A DNA stretch of 23,346 bases from Bacteroidales bacterium UBA4347 (GCA_002394185.1 DGTB01000020.1:1-23346), one strand, 5' to 3'. Shown: positions 1 to 7,396, counted from the stretch's first letter. Numbers and translations: made by a program. The notes: a model not told the origin generated them from the letters alone.

Positions 1-2047
1 CGCCATACCATGCCTGCACGATGGCATTGCAGTTCTGACTTTCTGGAACGAGTGCAATGGCACTACCCGAGCAGTTGACAAAGACAACGCGCTTGCCCAT
101 CTGGTGCAGACGAGCCATCATGTCGCGCTGCACTTGTGGCAACTCGATGCTGGTGCGGTCGCCTCCCTTGAAACCTGGGGCGTTCACCTTCATTTCTTCG
201 CCTTCGAGACGTGGCGAGATGCCTCCCACGAACACTATTACATCGGCATCGGCACACTGCTGGAGTGTCTGCTCAATGCTGGCATCGCCAACGTGGTAGA
301 TGTCGATTTCGATGAGGGCAAGTCCTGTGGTCTGTGTGTAGTCGATTTGCACAGGATAGTCCCTGCCAGCCTCCACCTTCAGGTCGTAGGTGTATTTGCG
401 AGGACCGTGATTGTTCCATCGGTTGACGAGGGTGTCGCCATCGAAAATGACGCAAGCGTGTTCCTCAAAGTTCACGTCGAGTGTGATGGTTTCGGTCTTG
501 TCGGCATGGAAGGTGCCTTGATAGCACGCACTGAAATGCTCCAGGTTCACACCTTGTGCAAAGGCTGTGTTGCCACCATTCACCAAGGCAATCGGTGCCG
601 TCATTCTCACTTCCGCTGCTGGTGTGCCTTCGGGCTTCTCGGTGTTCCAATACGTTGCCTTCATGCCCTGAGAACCATCAGCCTGGCGAATGCGATTGAA
701 ACGACCTTCGAGAACGGTGTTTCGCACATAGCCACAGCCAGCCACGAACTTCACGTCCTGCGACTTCTGCTGAATGCCTTGCAGGATAGAGACGGTGGAT
801 GTAGGCGTTCCGTTGTAGTTACCCCAGAGCATGGTGGAATCAGCTGCATTGGGTCCCATCACCACAATCTTCTGCCCCGACTTCTGAAGCGGAAGCACAC
901 CGTCGTTCTGCAAGAGCACCATCGTTTCGCGTGCCATGTCGAGTGCCAACTGCTTGTGTTCCTTCGAAGCGATGACAGAAGGGGAGATTTTGGTCCACTC
1001 CACTTGGTCGGCTGGGTCGAAATCGCCCAGTTCGAAACGCGCTTGAAGCAAACGACGCACACTCACGTTGATTTGCTCTTCACTAATCAGTCCAGCACGA
1101 ACGGCATCGGGCAGAAAGCGATAGTCGCTACCACACTCCACATCGGTGCCGCTGATGACAGCCTTGGCTGAAGCCTCATCGCGCGTACTGACCACTTCGT
1201 GACAGCCAGGTTTCCAGAAGTCGCTGATGGCTCCGCAGTCACTCACCACCAGTCCCTTGAATCCCCACTCATCGCGGAGAATCTGCTGAAGCAGACGGTT
1301 GCTGCCACAGCAAGGGTCACCATCCCAACGCTGATAAGCACACATCACTTCTGCCACTTGTCCTTCCTGCACAAGCGACTTGAAGGCTGGCAGATAGGTT
1401 TCGTAGAGGTCGCGAGGAGAGAGGTCGGTGACATTGAACTGATGGCGGTTCCATTCAGGTCCGCTATGAATGGCAAAGTGCTTGGCACAGGCAAGGAGTT
1501 TGCGATACTTGCTGTCGGAAGGTCCTTGGAGTCCGCGCACCACAGCCAATCCCATGCGAGAAGTGAGATAAGGGTCTTCACCGTAGGTTTCCTGTCCACG
1601 TCCCCAACGCGGGTCGCGGAAGATGTTGATATTCGGTGTGAAGAAGGTGAGGCCTGTGTAGTCGCCGGTGCCGCCGGTGTCCTGCGCGGCGCGGTACTTG
1701 TGGCGTGCCTCGGCGGCCACGTCGGCAAAGACATTCTGCACCCACCAGGGACGGAACGTCGCCGCCATGGCGATGGGCATGGGGTACACCCGGGCCAACC
1801 CCGCGCGACCCACGCCGTGCAGTGCCTCGTTCCACCAGCTGTAGGCCGGCAGGCCCACCCGCGGAATGGCGGGGTTCTGGTGCACCATGAGGCTCAGCTT
1901 CTCGTCGAGGGTTAGGTGCTGCACGAGCCATTCCACCCTCGCATCGAGGCTCAGGGTGGTGTCCTGCCACGGGAAAGTCTGCGCCGAAACGGGACGGAAC
2001 GATGTCAGTATCAGTATTGTTGCTATGTAGAGGAATCTTCTTTTCAT
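1..2047 (-). CDS. Glycoside hydrolase family 3 beta-glycosidase (beta-xylosidase/beta-glucosidase type), 3' end cut by window
   Basis: Secreted or periplasmic exo-acting beta-glycosidase expected to release sugars from plant-type oligosaccharides. The frame stays open from ATG at 2047 to the window edge, 682 codons. Residues 1-22 form a signal peptide (MKRRF, hydrophobic core, SAQ). The GH3 N-terminal domain follows: NEALHGV (73-79), RDPRWGRGQETYGEDPYL (144-161), AKHF (188-191) and the nucleophile region GLVVSDCGA with Asp270. The second GH3 domain begins near residue 365. It is interrupted at about 460-600 by a segment with the look of a PA14 domain (MKATYWN, a TITLDVNFEEHACVIFDGD stretch), after which the GH3 C-terminal domain resumes (DADVIVFVGGISPRLEGE). 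That layout is usual for GH3 xylosidases and glucosidases of gut Bacteroidales, which run about 850 residues, so some 170 are missing. Base composition changes abruptly near codon 130. Family call is firm; substrate is not. Confidence 0.93.
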   Translation of the reverse strand, partial: MKRRFLYIATILILTSFRPVSAQTFPWQDTTLSLDARVEWLVQHLTLDEKLSLMVHQNPAIPRVGLPAYSWWNEALHGVGRAGLARVYPMPIAMAATFRPWWVQNVFADVAAEARHKYRAAQDTGGTGDYTGLTFFTPNINIFRDPRWGRGQETYGEDPYLTSRMGLAVVRGLQGPSDSKYRKLLACAKHFAIHSGPEWNRHQFNVTDLSPRDLYETYLPAFKSLVQEGQVAEVMCAYQRWDGDPCCGSNRLLQQILRDEWGFKGLVVSDCGAISDFWKPGCHEVVSTRDEASAKAVISGTDVECGSDYRFLPDAVRAGLISEEQINVSVRRLLQARFELGDFDPADQVEWTKISPSVIASKEHKQLALDMARETMVLLQNDGVLPLQKSGQKIVVMGPNAADSTMLWGNYNGTPTSTVSILQGIQQKSQDVKFVAGCGYVRNTVLEGRFNRIRQADGSQGMKATYWNTEKPEGTPAAEVRMTAPIALVNGGNTAFAQGVNLEHFSACYQGTFHADKTETITLDVNFEEHACVIFDGDTLVNRWNNHGPRKYTYDLKVEAGRDYPVQIDYTQTTGLALIEIDIYHVGDASIEQTLQQCADADVIVFVGGISPRLEGEEMKVNAPGFKGGDRTSIELPQVQRDMMARLHQMGKRVVFVNCSGSAIALVPESQNCNAIVQAWYG

Positions 2048-2051
2048 ACTG

Positions 2052-2059
2052 CAAAAATA
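2052..2059 (-). promoter_or_regulatory. Possible -7 box (TATTTTTG) abutting the GH3 start
   Basis: On the minus strand TATTTTTG matches the Bacteroidota TAnnTTTG -7 box, but it ends only four bases before the ATG at 2047, so a transcript would be nearly leaderless. No TTTG is seen at the usual 19-21 base distance upstream. The stretch is A/T-rich, so a chance match is possible. Confidence 0.35.
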
Positions 2060-2144
2060 GCAAAAATTTCAAAATTGAAAAAATCTTTGTCGAAGGCCGA
2101 ATTTTGCCCCTATACAACCTGTTATAAATCAGCATAAAAGAGGT

Positions 2145-2219
2145 ATCAACTCCTACTCAACTCCTACCCATCTCCTACCCACCTCCTACCTATCCCCTAC
2201 GACGGTAGGAGATGATAGG
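2145..2219. repeat. 11-bp tandem minisatellite, copy 1 (inverted relative to 9658-9732)
   Basis: Five degenerate 11-bp units of the form aNctcctaccc run from 2147 to about 2201, followed by a short arm (ggtaggagatgatagg) that can pair back with the units. A near-identical block in reverse complement lies at 9658-9732. The rest of the 2048-2428 gap holds only A/T-rich DNA, a G-rich stretch and the promoter of the next gene; no further gene was seen. Confidence 0.85.
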
Positions 2220-2381
2220 GTGTTGGCAGGTGGATGGGTGGCTGGTGATCGGTTTTGGCTCCGGCAAGGGTGGGGGGCGGGCGTGTGTCCGTGAGGCGTT
2301 GCAGACTGGGGGAGGGGAGGGTTGCAAGCAAAAAAAATGGACGAATTTATAATACACTCGCGAAGTATCATTTTTTTTTCG

Positions 2382-2389
2382 TATTTTTG
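2382..2389 (+). promoter_or_regulatory. -7 promoter box (TATTTTTG) for the RIC-HTH/Tat operon
   Basis: TATTTTTG preceded by a nine-T run sits 39 bases before the ATG at 2429 and fits the Bacteroidota TAnnTTTG box. The same T-run plus box arrangement stands ahead of the alkaline phosphatase gene at 10058. The -33 TTTG element is not obvious. The leader holds a perfect 5-bp inverted repeat, GGTGT-CTA-ACACC, at 2404-2416, which could be a small hairpin or operator. Confidence 0.6.
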
Positions 2390-2428
2390 CACGGCGAACC
2401 CAAGGTGTCTAACACCATATAACATACT

Positions 2429-3292
2429 ATGACTGTGAGCAAACGGACTATTTTCACCAGCCGCATGAAGATGGCAGACATGATAGCGTCGAACTACGAC
2501 CTTATCCTGATGCTGCCGCGTTTCGGCATTCCCCTGGGCTTCGGCGAGAAAAGCGTGAAGGAGGTCTGCCGCGAGCGCGGTGTGGACGAGAATTTCTTTC
2601 TGACGGTGTGCAACATATACAGCTTCGACGACTACCGCCCCGACGACGAGGAGGTGGCCGCCATCGACCACCGCCTGGTGGTGGAGCATCTGCAGGCCAG
2701 CCACCGCTACTACATCGAGGAGCGCCTGCCCCACATGCAGCACCACCTCGACCATGTGGCCGAGAGCGCCGGCGACCAGTCGTCGGCCGTGCTGAAGAAA
2801 TACTTCGCCGACTACTGCCGCGAGGTGCGCGACCACGTGCGCCGCGAGGAACGCAACCTCATCTCCATGCTCGACACCCTCTCCGACGGCGAACCCCTCA
2901 GCAAGGCCGTCACCGACCACTACGTGAAGAGCCACGACAACATCAAGGACAAGCTCTCCGACCTCACGCAGATTATCTACAAGTACATCCCCGGCGAACG
3001 CCTCAACGAGGAGATGATGGAGCTCGTGTTCGACATCATGCAGCTCAGCCGCGACCTCGAGAAGCATGCCATGATTGAGGAACTACTGCTCATGCCGCCA
3101 GAGGATTACGACCTCAGCGACCGCGAGCAGGAGGTCCTCGTGCTGGTGGCTCAGGGCCTCAGTAGCAAGGAGATTGCCGCCAAGCTCAACATCGCCGTCA
3201 ATACCGTCAACACCCATCGCAAGAGCATCGCCAAGAAGACCGGCATCAAGTCCGTCGCCGGCCTGGCGGTGTATGCCATGCTGAAAAAATAA
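2429..3292 (+). CDS. RIC/hemerythrin-like di-iron domain fused to a LuxR-type HTH regulator
   Basis: Predicted cytoplasmic transcription factor, 287 aa. Residues about 24-65 resemble the ScdA_N (DUF542) cap of YtfE/ScdA repair-of-iron-centres proteins, though its usual Cys pair is not conserved. Residues about 80-222 are a helical hemerythrin-like domain with two HxxxE motifs, His136-Glu140 and His213-Glu217, plus His92, His164 and His169, matching the pattern of di-iron ligands in YtfE. Residues 228-285 are a GerE/LuxR helix-turn-helix (LSDREQEVLVLVAQG, SSKEIAAKL, NTVNTHRKSI). Known relatives of the domain respond to nitric oxide, oxygen or iron-sulfur damage; sensing by this protein is my inference. 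It is the first gene of a tightly spaced run of Fe-S and Tat genes (37 bases to the next) and may regulate it. Confidence 0.85.
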   Translation: MTVSKRTIFTSRMKMADMIASNYDLILMLPRFGIPLGFGEKSVKEVCRERGVDENFFLTVCNIYSFDDYRPDDEEVAAIDHRLVVEHLQASHRYYIEERLPHMQHHLDHVAESAGDQSSAVLKKYFADYCREVRDHVRREERNLISMLDTLSDGEPLSKAVTDHYVKSHDNIKDKLSDLTQIIYKYIPGERLNEEMMELVFDIMQLSRDLEKHAMIEELLLMPPEDYDLSDREQEVLVLVAQGLSSKEIAAKLNIAVNTVNTHRKSIAKKTGIKSVAGLAVYAMLKK

Positions 3293-3325
3293 TTAGGAAT
3301 TAGGAATTAGAAATCAGAAATTCAA
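3290..3325 (+). repeat. 7-bp periodic tract between regulator and polyferredoxin genes
   Basis: The gap between the two genes is built of about five 7-bp units (aattagg, aattagg, aattaga, aatcaga, aattcaa) that begin at the stop codon of the regulator and end just before the next ATG. Comparable heptamer tracts occur at 7397, 8407, 12632, 12668 and 19354. Confidence 0.75.
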
Positions 3326-3329
3326 GAAA

Positions 3330-4697
3330 ATGAAGTACTTCAAATACGTACGTATCGTTCTCGCCGCGCTGATGCTTTTCGGCATCACGGCGCTGCTGCT
3401 CGACACCACCGACGGCGCCGTGTTGCGCCACTGGCTGGGCTGGATGCCTAAGGTGCAGTTCCTGCCTGCCGTGCTGGCGCTCAACGTGGTGATGGTCGTG
3501 ACCATCCTGCTGGTGACCCTCCTCATCGGCCGCCTCTATTGTTCCATCGTCTGCCCCATGGGCATCTTCCAGGACATCTTCACCTGGTTCCACAAGCTCA
3601 TCTTCGGCAAGCGCCGTCCCTTCCGCTATCGCAAGCCCGCCAACTGGCTGCGCTACACCGTCCTGGCGCTCTTCGTGCTGCTGATGGTCTTCGGCCTCAA
3701 CGCTATCGCGGCCCTCATAGCCCCCTATAGCGCCTACGCCCGCATGGTGACCAATATCCACTCCACGGGCCTGCCGCTGGTCGTTGCCATCGTCACCCTC
3801 GTGGTCATCGGCCTCATGAGCTTCATGTACGGCCGCCTGTGGTGCAACACCATCTGCCCCGTGGGCTCGCTGTTGGGCCTGGTGAGCAAGTTCCGCCTCT
3901 TCGGCATCAAGATCGACGCCGACAAGTGCGTATCCTGCCGCAAGTGCGAGCATGGCTGCAAAGCCATGTGCATCAATATCGACAACCACACCGTCGACCA
4001 CTCCCGCTGCGTCGACTGCTGGGCCTGCATGGCCAACTGCAAGCTCGGCGCTGTCAGCCTGGGCCGCCTTTCCGGAAAACCCGGAAATTCCGGTTCTTCC
4101 GACACTCCCGCTGACCCCTCGCGTCGCAAGTTCGTCGCCACCACCGTGGCCGTCGGCGCCGCCGCCACCCTCCACGCCCAGGAACAGAAACTCGACGGCG
4201 GTCTGGCCGTCATCGAGGACAAGCAGGTCCCCGAACGCCAGGTGCCGCTGAAGCCCGCCGGCGCCATCAGTCTCAAGAACTTCGAGAGCCGCTGCACCGC
4301 CTGCCAGCTCTGCGTCAGCAAGTGCCCCGAGCACGTGTTGCGTCCCTCCACGGGCCTCACCAACCTCCTCCAGCCCTACATGGCTTTCGACCAAGGCTAT
4401 TGCCGCACGGCCTGTACCCGCTGCAGCGAGGTGTGCCCCACCGGCGCCATCCAGCCCATCGCCCACGAGCAGAAGACCGCCATCTCCATCGGCCACGCCG
4501 TGGTGCTGCCGGACAACTGCATCTCCTGCGGCGCCTGCGCACGTCATTGCCCCTCGATGGCCATCAGCATGGTCGACGGCAAGCCCGCCGTCAACGAGGC
4601 CAAGTGCCTCGGCTGCGGCGCCTGCGAGTACTACTGCCCCGCACGCCCCATGACGGCCATCTACGTCGAAGGCCGCGAACGCCACGTTGAAATATGA
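3330..4697 (+). CDS. NapH/NapG-like membrane polyferredoxin with an internal twin-arginine signal
   Basis: 455 aa integral membrane Fe-S protein, probably a quinol-oxidising electron-transfer unit. Four hydrophobic segments lie near residues 8-25, 44-66, 110-132 and 149-167. After segments 2 and 4 come NapH/CcoG-style motifs CSIVCPMG (71-78) and CNTICPVG (172-179). Two ferredoxin-like Cys clusters follow at 200-214 and 227-237. Residues 263-284 read as a Tat signal (PSRRKFVA, hydrophobic stretch, LHAQE), preceded by a linker of 9-bp repeats. The C-terminal part holds four more clusters: CTACQLCVSKCP (322-333), CRTACTRCSEVCP (358-370), CISCGACARHCP (397-408) and CLGCGACEYYCP (427-438). The layout equals NapH joined to the Tat-exported NapG. 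Start is the first ATG after the regulator; the next gene follows after 47 bases. Electron acceptor unknown. Confidence 0.87.
   Translation: MKYFKYVRIVLAALMLFGITALLLDTTDGAVLRHWLGWMPKVQFLPAVLALNVVMVVTILLVTLLIGRLYCSIVCPMGIFQDIFTWFHKLIFGKRRPFRYRKPANWLRYTVLALFVLLMVFGLNAIAALIAPYSAYARMVTNIHSTGLPLVVAIVTLVVIGLMSFMYGRLWCNTICPVGSLLGLVSKFRLFGIKIDADKCVSCRKCEHGCKAMCINIDNHTVDHSRCVDCWACMANCKLGAVSLGRLSGKPGNSGSSDTPADPSRRKFVATTVAVGAAATLHAQEQKLDGGLAVIEDKQVPERQVPLKPAGAISLKNFESRCTACQLCVSKCPEHVLRPSTGLTNLLQPYMAFDQGYCRTACTRCSEVCPTGAIQPIAHEQKTAISIGHAVVLPDNCISCGACARHCPSMAISMVDGKPAVNEAKCLGCGACEYYCPARPMTAIYVEGRERHVEI
4071..4106 (+). repeat. In-frame 9-bp repeat (TCCGGAAAN type) in polyferredoxin linker
   Basis: Four degenerate 9-bp units (tccggaaaa, cccggaaat, tccggttct, tccgacact) encode the linker SGKPGNSGSSDT just before the internal twin-arginine motif. 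A similar 9-bp CCGGAA tract is found in the fatty acid transporter gene at 11946-11981. Confidence 0.75.
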
Positions 4698-4744
4698 TAA
4701 TAATTAAAAAATAACAATAAAGAACTAAAAAACAGAAACAACCC

Positions 4745-5710
4745 ATGAGTAACATCTCCGAAAAAGTCAATGAAGCCGTCAAATATGTCGGCACCTGGAA
4801 ATTCTGGAAGGAACTGGTCATCATGACCCTTGGCATGATGGTCACCGCCGCCGCCGTCTACTACTTCCTCGTACCCTCCAAACTCATCATCGGTACCATC
4901 TCCGGTCTCTCCATCGTCCTCTCCAACATCTTCACCGGCGGCCAAGGCCTCGGCACCTGGATCATGTGCATCAACATCGTCCTGCTCATCATGGCCTTCC
5001 TGCTCATCGACAGCGAGTTCGGCTTCAAGACCGTCTACACGGCCCTCATCCTCGGCCCCTTGACCGACTTCTGGGACGCCGTCTTCCCCTGGCAGAACAT
5101 CGCCAACGACAATCTCGTCACCGGCACCCCCTCCGTCATGGGCGACCCCTGGCTCGACCTCTGCTGCTTCGTGCTGCTGCTCAGCGCCTCCCAGGCCCTG
5201 ATGTTCAGCATCAACGCCTCCACCGGCGGCCTCGACATCCTGGCCAAGATCGTCAACAAGTTCCTCCACTTCGACATCGGAGCCTCCGTCTCCATCGCCG
5301 GCGCCGTCATCTGCTGCACCGCCTTCTTCATCAACGACTTCCGCATGGTGGTCATCGGCCTCATCGGCACCTGGATCAACGGCCTTGTGGTCGACTACTT
5401 CACCGCCACCCTCAACAACCACAAGCGCCTCTGCATCGTCTCCAAGGAGCACGAACGCATCCGCCAGTACATCATTAACGAGCTGCACCGTGGCTGCACC
5501 CTCTACGAGGTCACCGGCGGCTACAGCGGCGAGAAGAGCATCGAGCTCGAAGTGCTCCTCACCAAGGACGAGTTCAGCAAGATCCTGGCCTGGATGAAGG
5601 ACAACAAGATCGAGGCCTTCTCCACCGCCGGCAACGTCAGCGAGGTCTACGGCTTCTGGTCCAGAGGCAAGAAGCGCAAAGCCCGCAAAGAAATCATCGA
5701 CAAGAGATAG
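4745..5710 (+). CDS. YitT family membrane protein with C-terminal DUF2179 domain
   Basis: 321 aa. Five to six hydrophobic segments occupy residues about 22-220 (for example ELVIMTLGMMVTAAAVYYFLV, TWIMCINIVLLIMAFLLI, SVSIAGAVICCTAFFI), with the conserved SxGGxDILAKIVNK segment near 160-175 typical of the YitT (DUF161) family. Residues about 230-305 are a soluble DUF2179 domain (TLYEVTGGYSGEKSIELEVLLTK as its core). Members are common in Bacillota and Bacteroidota and have no settled biochemical role; some are suspected transporters. It lies 47 bases after the polyferredoxin gene and three bases before the oxidoreductase, so it is very likely co-transcribed with them. Why a YitT protein sits within a Tat/Fe-S operon is not explained by anything seen here. 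Confidence 0.9.
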   Translation: MSNISEKVNEAVKYVGTWKFWKELVIMTLGMMVTAAAVYYFLVPSKLIIGTISGLSIVLSNIFTGGQGLGTWIMCINIVLLIMAFLLIDSEFGFKTVYTALILGPLTDFWDAVFPWQNIANDNLVTGTPSVMGDPWLDLCCFVLLLSASQALMFSINASTGGLDILAKIVNKFLHFDIGASVSIAGAVICCTAFFINDFRMVVIGLIGTWINGLVVDYFTATLNNHKRLCIVSKEHERIRQYIINELHRGCTLYEVTGGYSGEKSIELEVLLTKDEFSKILAWMKDNKIEAFSTAGNVSEVYGFWSRGKKRKARKEIIDKR

Positions 5711-5713
5711 TTT

Positions 5714-7090
5714 ATGGACAGACGACAATTCCTCAAAGGCCTCTCCGGGGCTGTCGTGGCGGGTGCCGCGATGGCCGCCGGTTGCGACAACCCCAACTCC
5801 GTCGCCGCTGAAGGCTACACCCCCGGCGAAGTGCCTACCGACAAGATGACCCTCCGCCCCGACGCCCACGGCGTCCAGGTCTCCCTCCTGGGCTTCGGCA
5901 TGATGCGCCTGCCCGTCGAAGGCGGTGGCGACCTCCGCTCCAACCCCGACGCCAAGCTCGACCAGGAGGCCATCAACCAGATGGTGGACTACGCCATCGC
6001 CCACGGCGTCAACTACTTCGACACCGCCCCGGTCTACCTCCGCGGCATGTCCGAAGAGGCCACAGGCATAGCCCTCAGCCGCCATCCGCGCGACAAATGG
6101 CTCATCGCTACCAAGATGAGCAACTTCCGCGACTGGAGCTACGAGGCCAGCATCAAGATGTACCACCAGAGCTTCGAGAAGCTCCGCGTGGACACCATCG
6201 ACTACTACCTCCTCCACTCCTTCGGCGCCCCCGGCGATTTCGACAAACGCTTCGTCGAAAACGGCGTGCTCGACTTCCTCCTCAAGGAGCGCGAGGCCGG
6301 ACGCATACGCAACCTCGGATGGTCGTTCCACGGCGTCCAGGAGGAGTTCGACAAGGTCGTCGCCCTCCACGACAAGTACCATTGGGACTTCGCCCAGATA
6401 CAGATGAACTACGTCGACTGGCACTACGCCCACGAGATCGAGGAAGAGAACGTCAACGCCGAGCACCTCTACACCGAACTCGACGCGCGCCAGATACCCA
6501 TCGTCATCATGGAGCCCCTCCTCGGCGGCCGCCTCGGCACCCTCAACGACCACATGTCCTCCCTCCTCAAGGAGCGCGAACCCAACCGCTCGCTGGCCTC
6601 CTGGTCGTTCCGCCACCTGGGCATGTACCCCCGCATCATGACCGCCCTCAGCGGCATGAACCTCATGGAACACCTGCAGGACAACATCCGCTCCTGCTCC
6701 CCCGCCGAACCCCTCAGCGCCGACGAGCTGGCCCTGCTGGACCGCGTGGCCGACGAGTTCGCCCACTTCCCCGCCATCCCCTGCACCTCGTGCCAGTACT
6801 GCATGCCCTGCCCCTACGGCCTCGACATCCCCGGCATCTTCGCCCACTACAACAAGTGCCTCTCCGAGGGCAACATCGCCAACGAGGGCACCGTCGAGCA
6901 GCAGGAGTTCCGGCGTGCCCGCCGCGCCTACCTCACCTCCTACGACCAGAGCATCGACCGCCTCCGCCAGGCCGACCATTGCATCGACTGCGGCGAATGC
7001 CTCACCCATTGCCCCCAAAAAATCCAGATTCCCACCAAGATGCACATGATCGAGGATTACACCAACAAGCTCAAAGACTCGTTAGTATAA
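5714..7090 (+). CDS. Tat-exported aldo/keto reductase with C-terminal 4Fe-4S motifs
   Basis: 458 aa. Residues 1-24 form a twin-arginine signal (MDRRQFLKG, hydrophobic stretch, AAGC with Cys24 followed by Asp), so the protein is probably exported folded and may be a lipoprotein. The aldo/keto reductase barrel spans about 52-350, with the catalytic tetrad visible: Asp103 and Tyr108 (FDTAPVY), Lys134 (IATK), His168 (YYLLH). The C-terminal part has a four-Cys motif CTSCQYCMPCP and a second motif CIDCGECLTHCPQ that is usual in the Fe-S branch of this family. Export is unusual, because NAD(P)H is not available outside the inner membrane. The neighbouring NapGH-like protein is a candidate electron donor (inference). 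It is separated by three bases from the YitT gene. Substrate unknown. Confidence 0.9.
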   Translation: MDRRQFLKGLSGAVVAGAAMAAGCDNPNSVAAEGYTPGEVPTDKMTLRPDAHGVQVSLLGFGMMRLPVEGGGDLRSNPDAKLDQEAINQMVDYAIAHGVNYFDTAPVYLRGMSEEATGIALSRHPRDKWLIATKMSNFRDWSYEASIKMYHQSFEKLRVDTIDYYLLHSFGAPGDFDKRFVENGVLDFLLKEREAGRIRNLGWSFHGVQEEFDKVVALHDKYHWDFAQIQMNYVDWHYAHEIEEENVNAEHLYTELDARQIPIVIMEPLLGGRLGTLNDHMSSLLKEREPNRSLASWSFRHLGMYPRIMTALSGMNLMEHLQDNIRSCSPAEPLSADELALLDRVADEFAHFPAIPCTSCQYCMPCPYGLDIPGIFAHYNKCLSEGNIANEGTVEQQEFRRARRAYLTSYDQSIDRLRQADHCIDCGECLTHCPQKIQIPTKMHMIEDYTNKLKDSLV

Positions 7091-7103
7091 GATTCATCCC
7101 CCT

Positions 7104-7135
7104 CCGTAGAGACGCGGCGTGCCGCGTCTCTACGG
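7104..7135. repeat. Perfect 15-bp inverted repeat, terminator-like hairpin between AKR gene and tatA
   Basis: CCGTAGAGACGCGGC at 7104-7118 is followed by GT and its exact reverse complement at 7121-7135. It lies 13 bases after the aldo/keto reductase stop. There is no T-run on the plus strand, so it looks more like a dispersed palindrome or an mRNA-stabilising or attenuating hairpin than a classical terminator. Confidence 0.8.
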
Positions 7136-7165
7136 AAGGGAATAACATTATATAAATATACAATT

Positions 7166-7390
7166 ATGAACCTGTTAATGATTGGCACCTGGGAGATTGT
7201 CGCCATCGTCCTCATCATCCTGTTGCTCTTCGGCGGCAAGAAGATTCCCGAAATGATGAAAGGCCTCGGCAAAGGCGTCAAGAGCTTCAAGGACGGCATG
7301 AACGGCGTCGAAGACGCTGACCGCGACCATCGTGGAGCGAACGGCGTCGATGAAGTGAAAAAAGAGGATGAGAAGGGTGAAACGAAATAA
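7166..7390 (+). CDS. tatA: Twin-arginine translocase subunit TatA
   Basis: 74 aa, a normal TatA size. A short N-terminal membrane helix (EIVAIVLIILLLFGG) is followed by the family hallmark FGGKKIPEMMKGLGKG and an amphipathic helix (VKSFKDGMNG), then a charged tail rich in Asp, Glu and Lys. TatA oligomers form the size-adjustable pore of the twin-arginine pathway. The ATG at 7166 is preferred; an in-frame ATG at 7184 would shorten the N-terminus by six residues. No tatB is present in the window, which fits the TatA/TatC-only systems of Bacteroidota. It stands directly after a twin-arginine oxidoreductase gene and before tatC, so machine and cargo are encoded together. Confidence 0.93.
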   Translation: MNLLMIGTWEIVAIVLIILLLFGGKKIPEMMKGLGKGVKSFKDGMNGVEDADRDHRGANGVDEVKKEDEKGETK

Positions 7391-7396
7391 TTTCCG

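Noticed and set aside
104..1171. Open frame of about 355 codons on the plus strand
   Set aside because: Antisense to a continuous GH3 frame with all family motifs; His/Val-rich product with no recognisable domain.
1..2047. GH3 gene broken into several fragments (pseudogene)
   Set aside because: Careful reading of the minus strand shows one uninterrupted frame from 2047 to the window edge; it only lacks a stop because the window ends.
2221..2335. G-rich strand stretch as a G-quadruplex or riboswitch
   Set aside because: Some G-runs are present, but spacing is irregular and no known riboswitch core was recognised.
3300..4685. Long minus-strand open frame opposite the polyferredoxin gene
   Set aside because: Low-complexity antisense product; the plus strand has clear Fe-S motifs and membrane segments in order.
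4661..7045. Very long open frame (about 794 codons) on the minus strand opposite the YitT and AKR genes
   Set aside because: Val/Glu/Ala/Gly-rich translation without any domain; it is the antisense mirror of GC-rich codons of well-recognised plus-strand genes.
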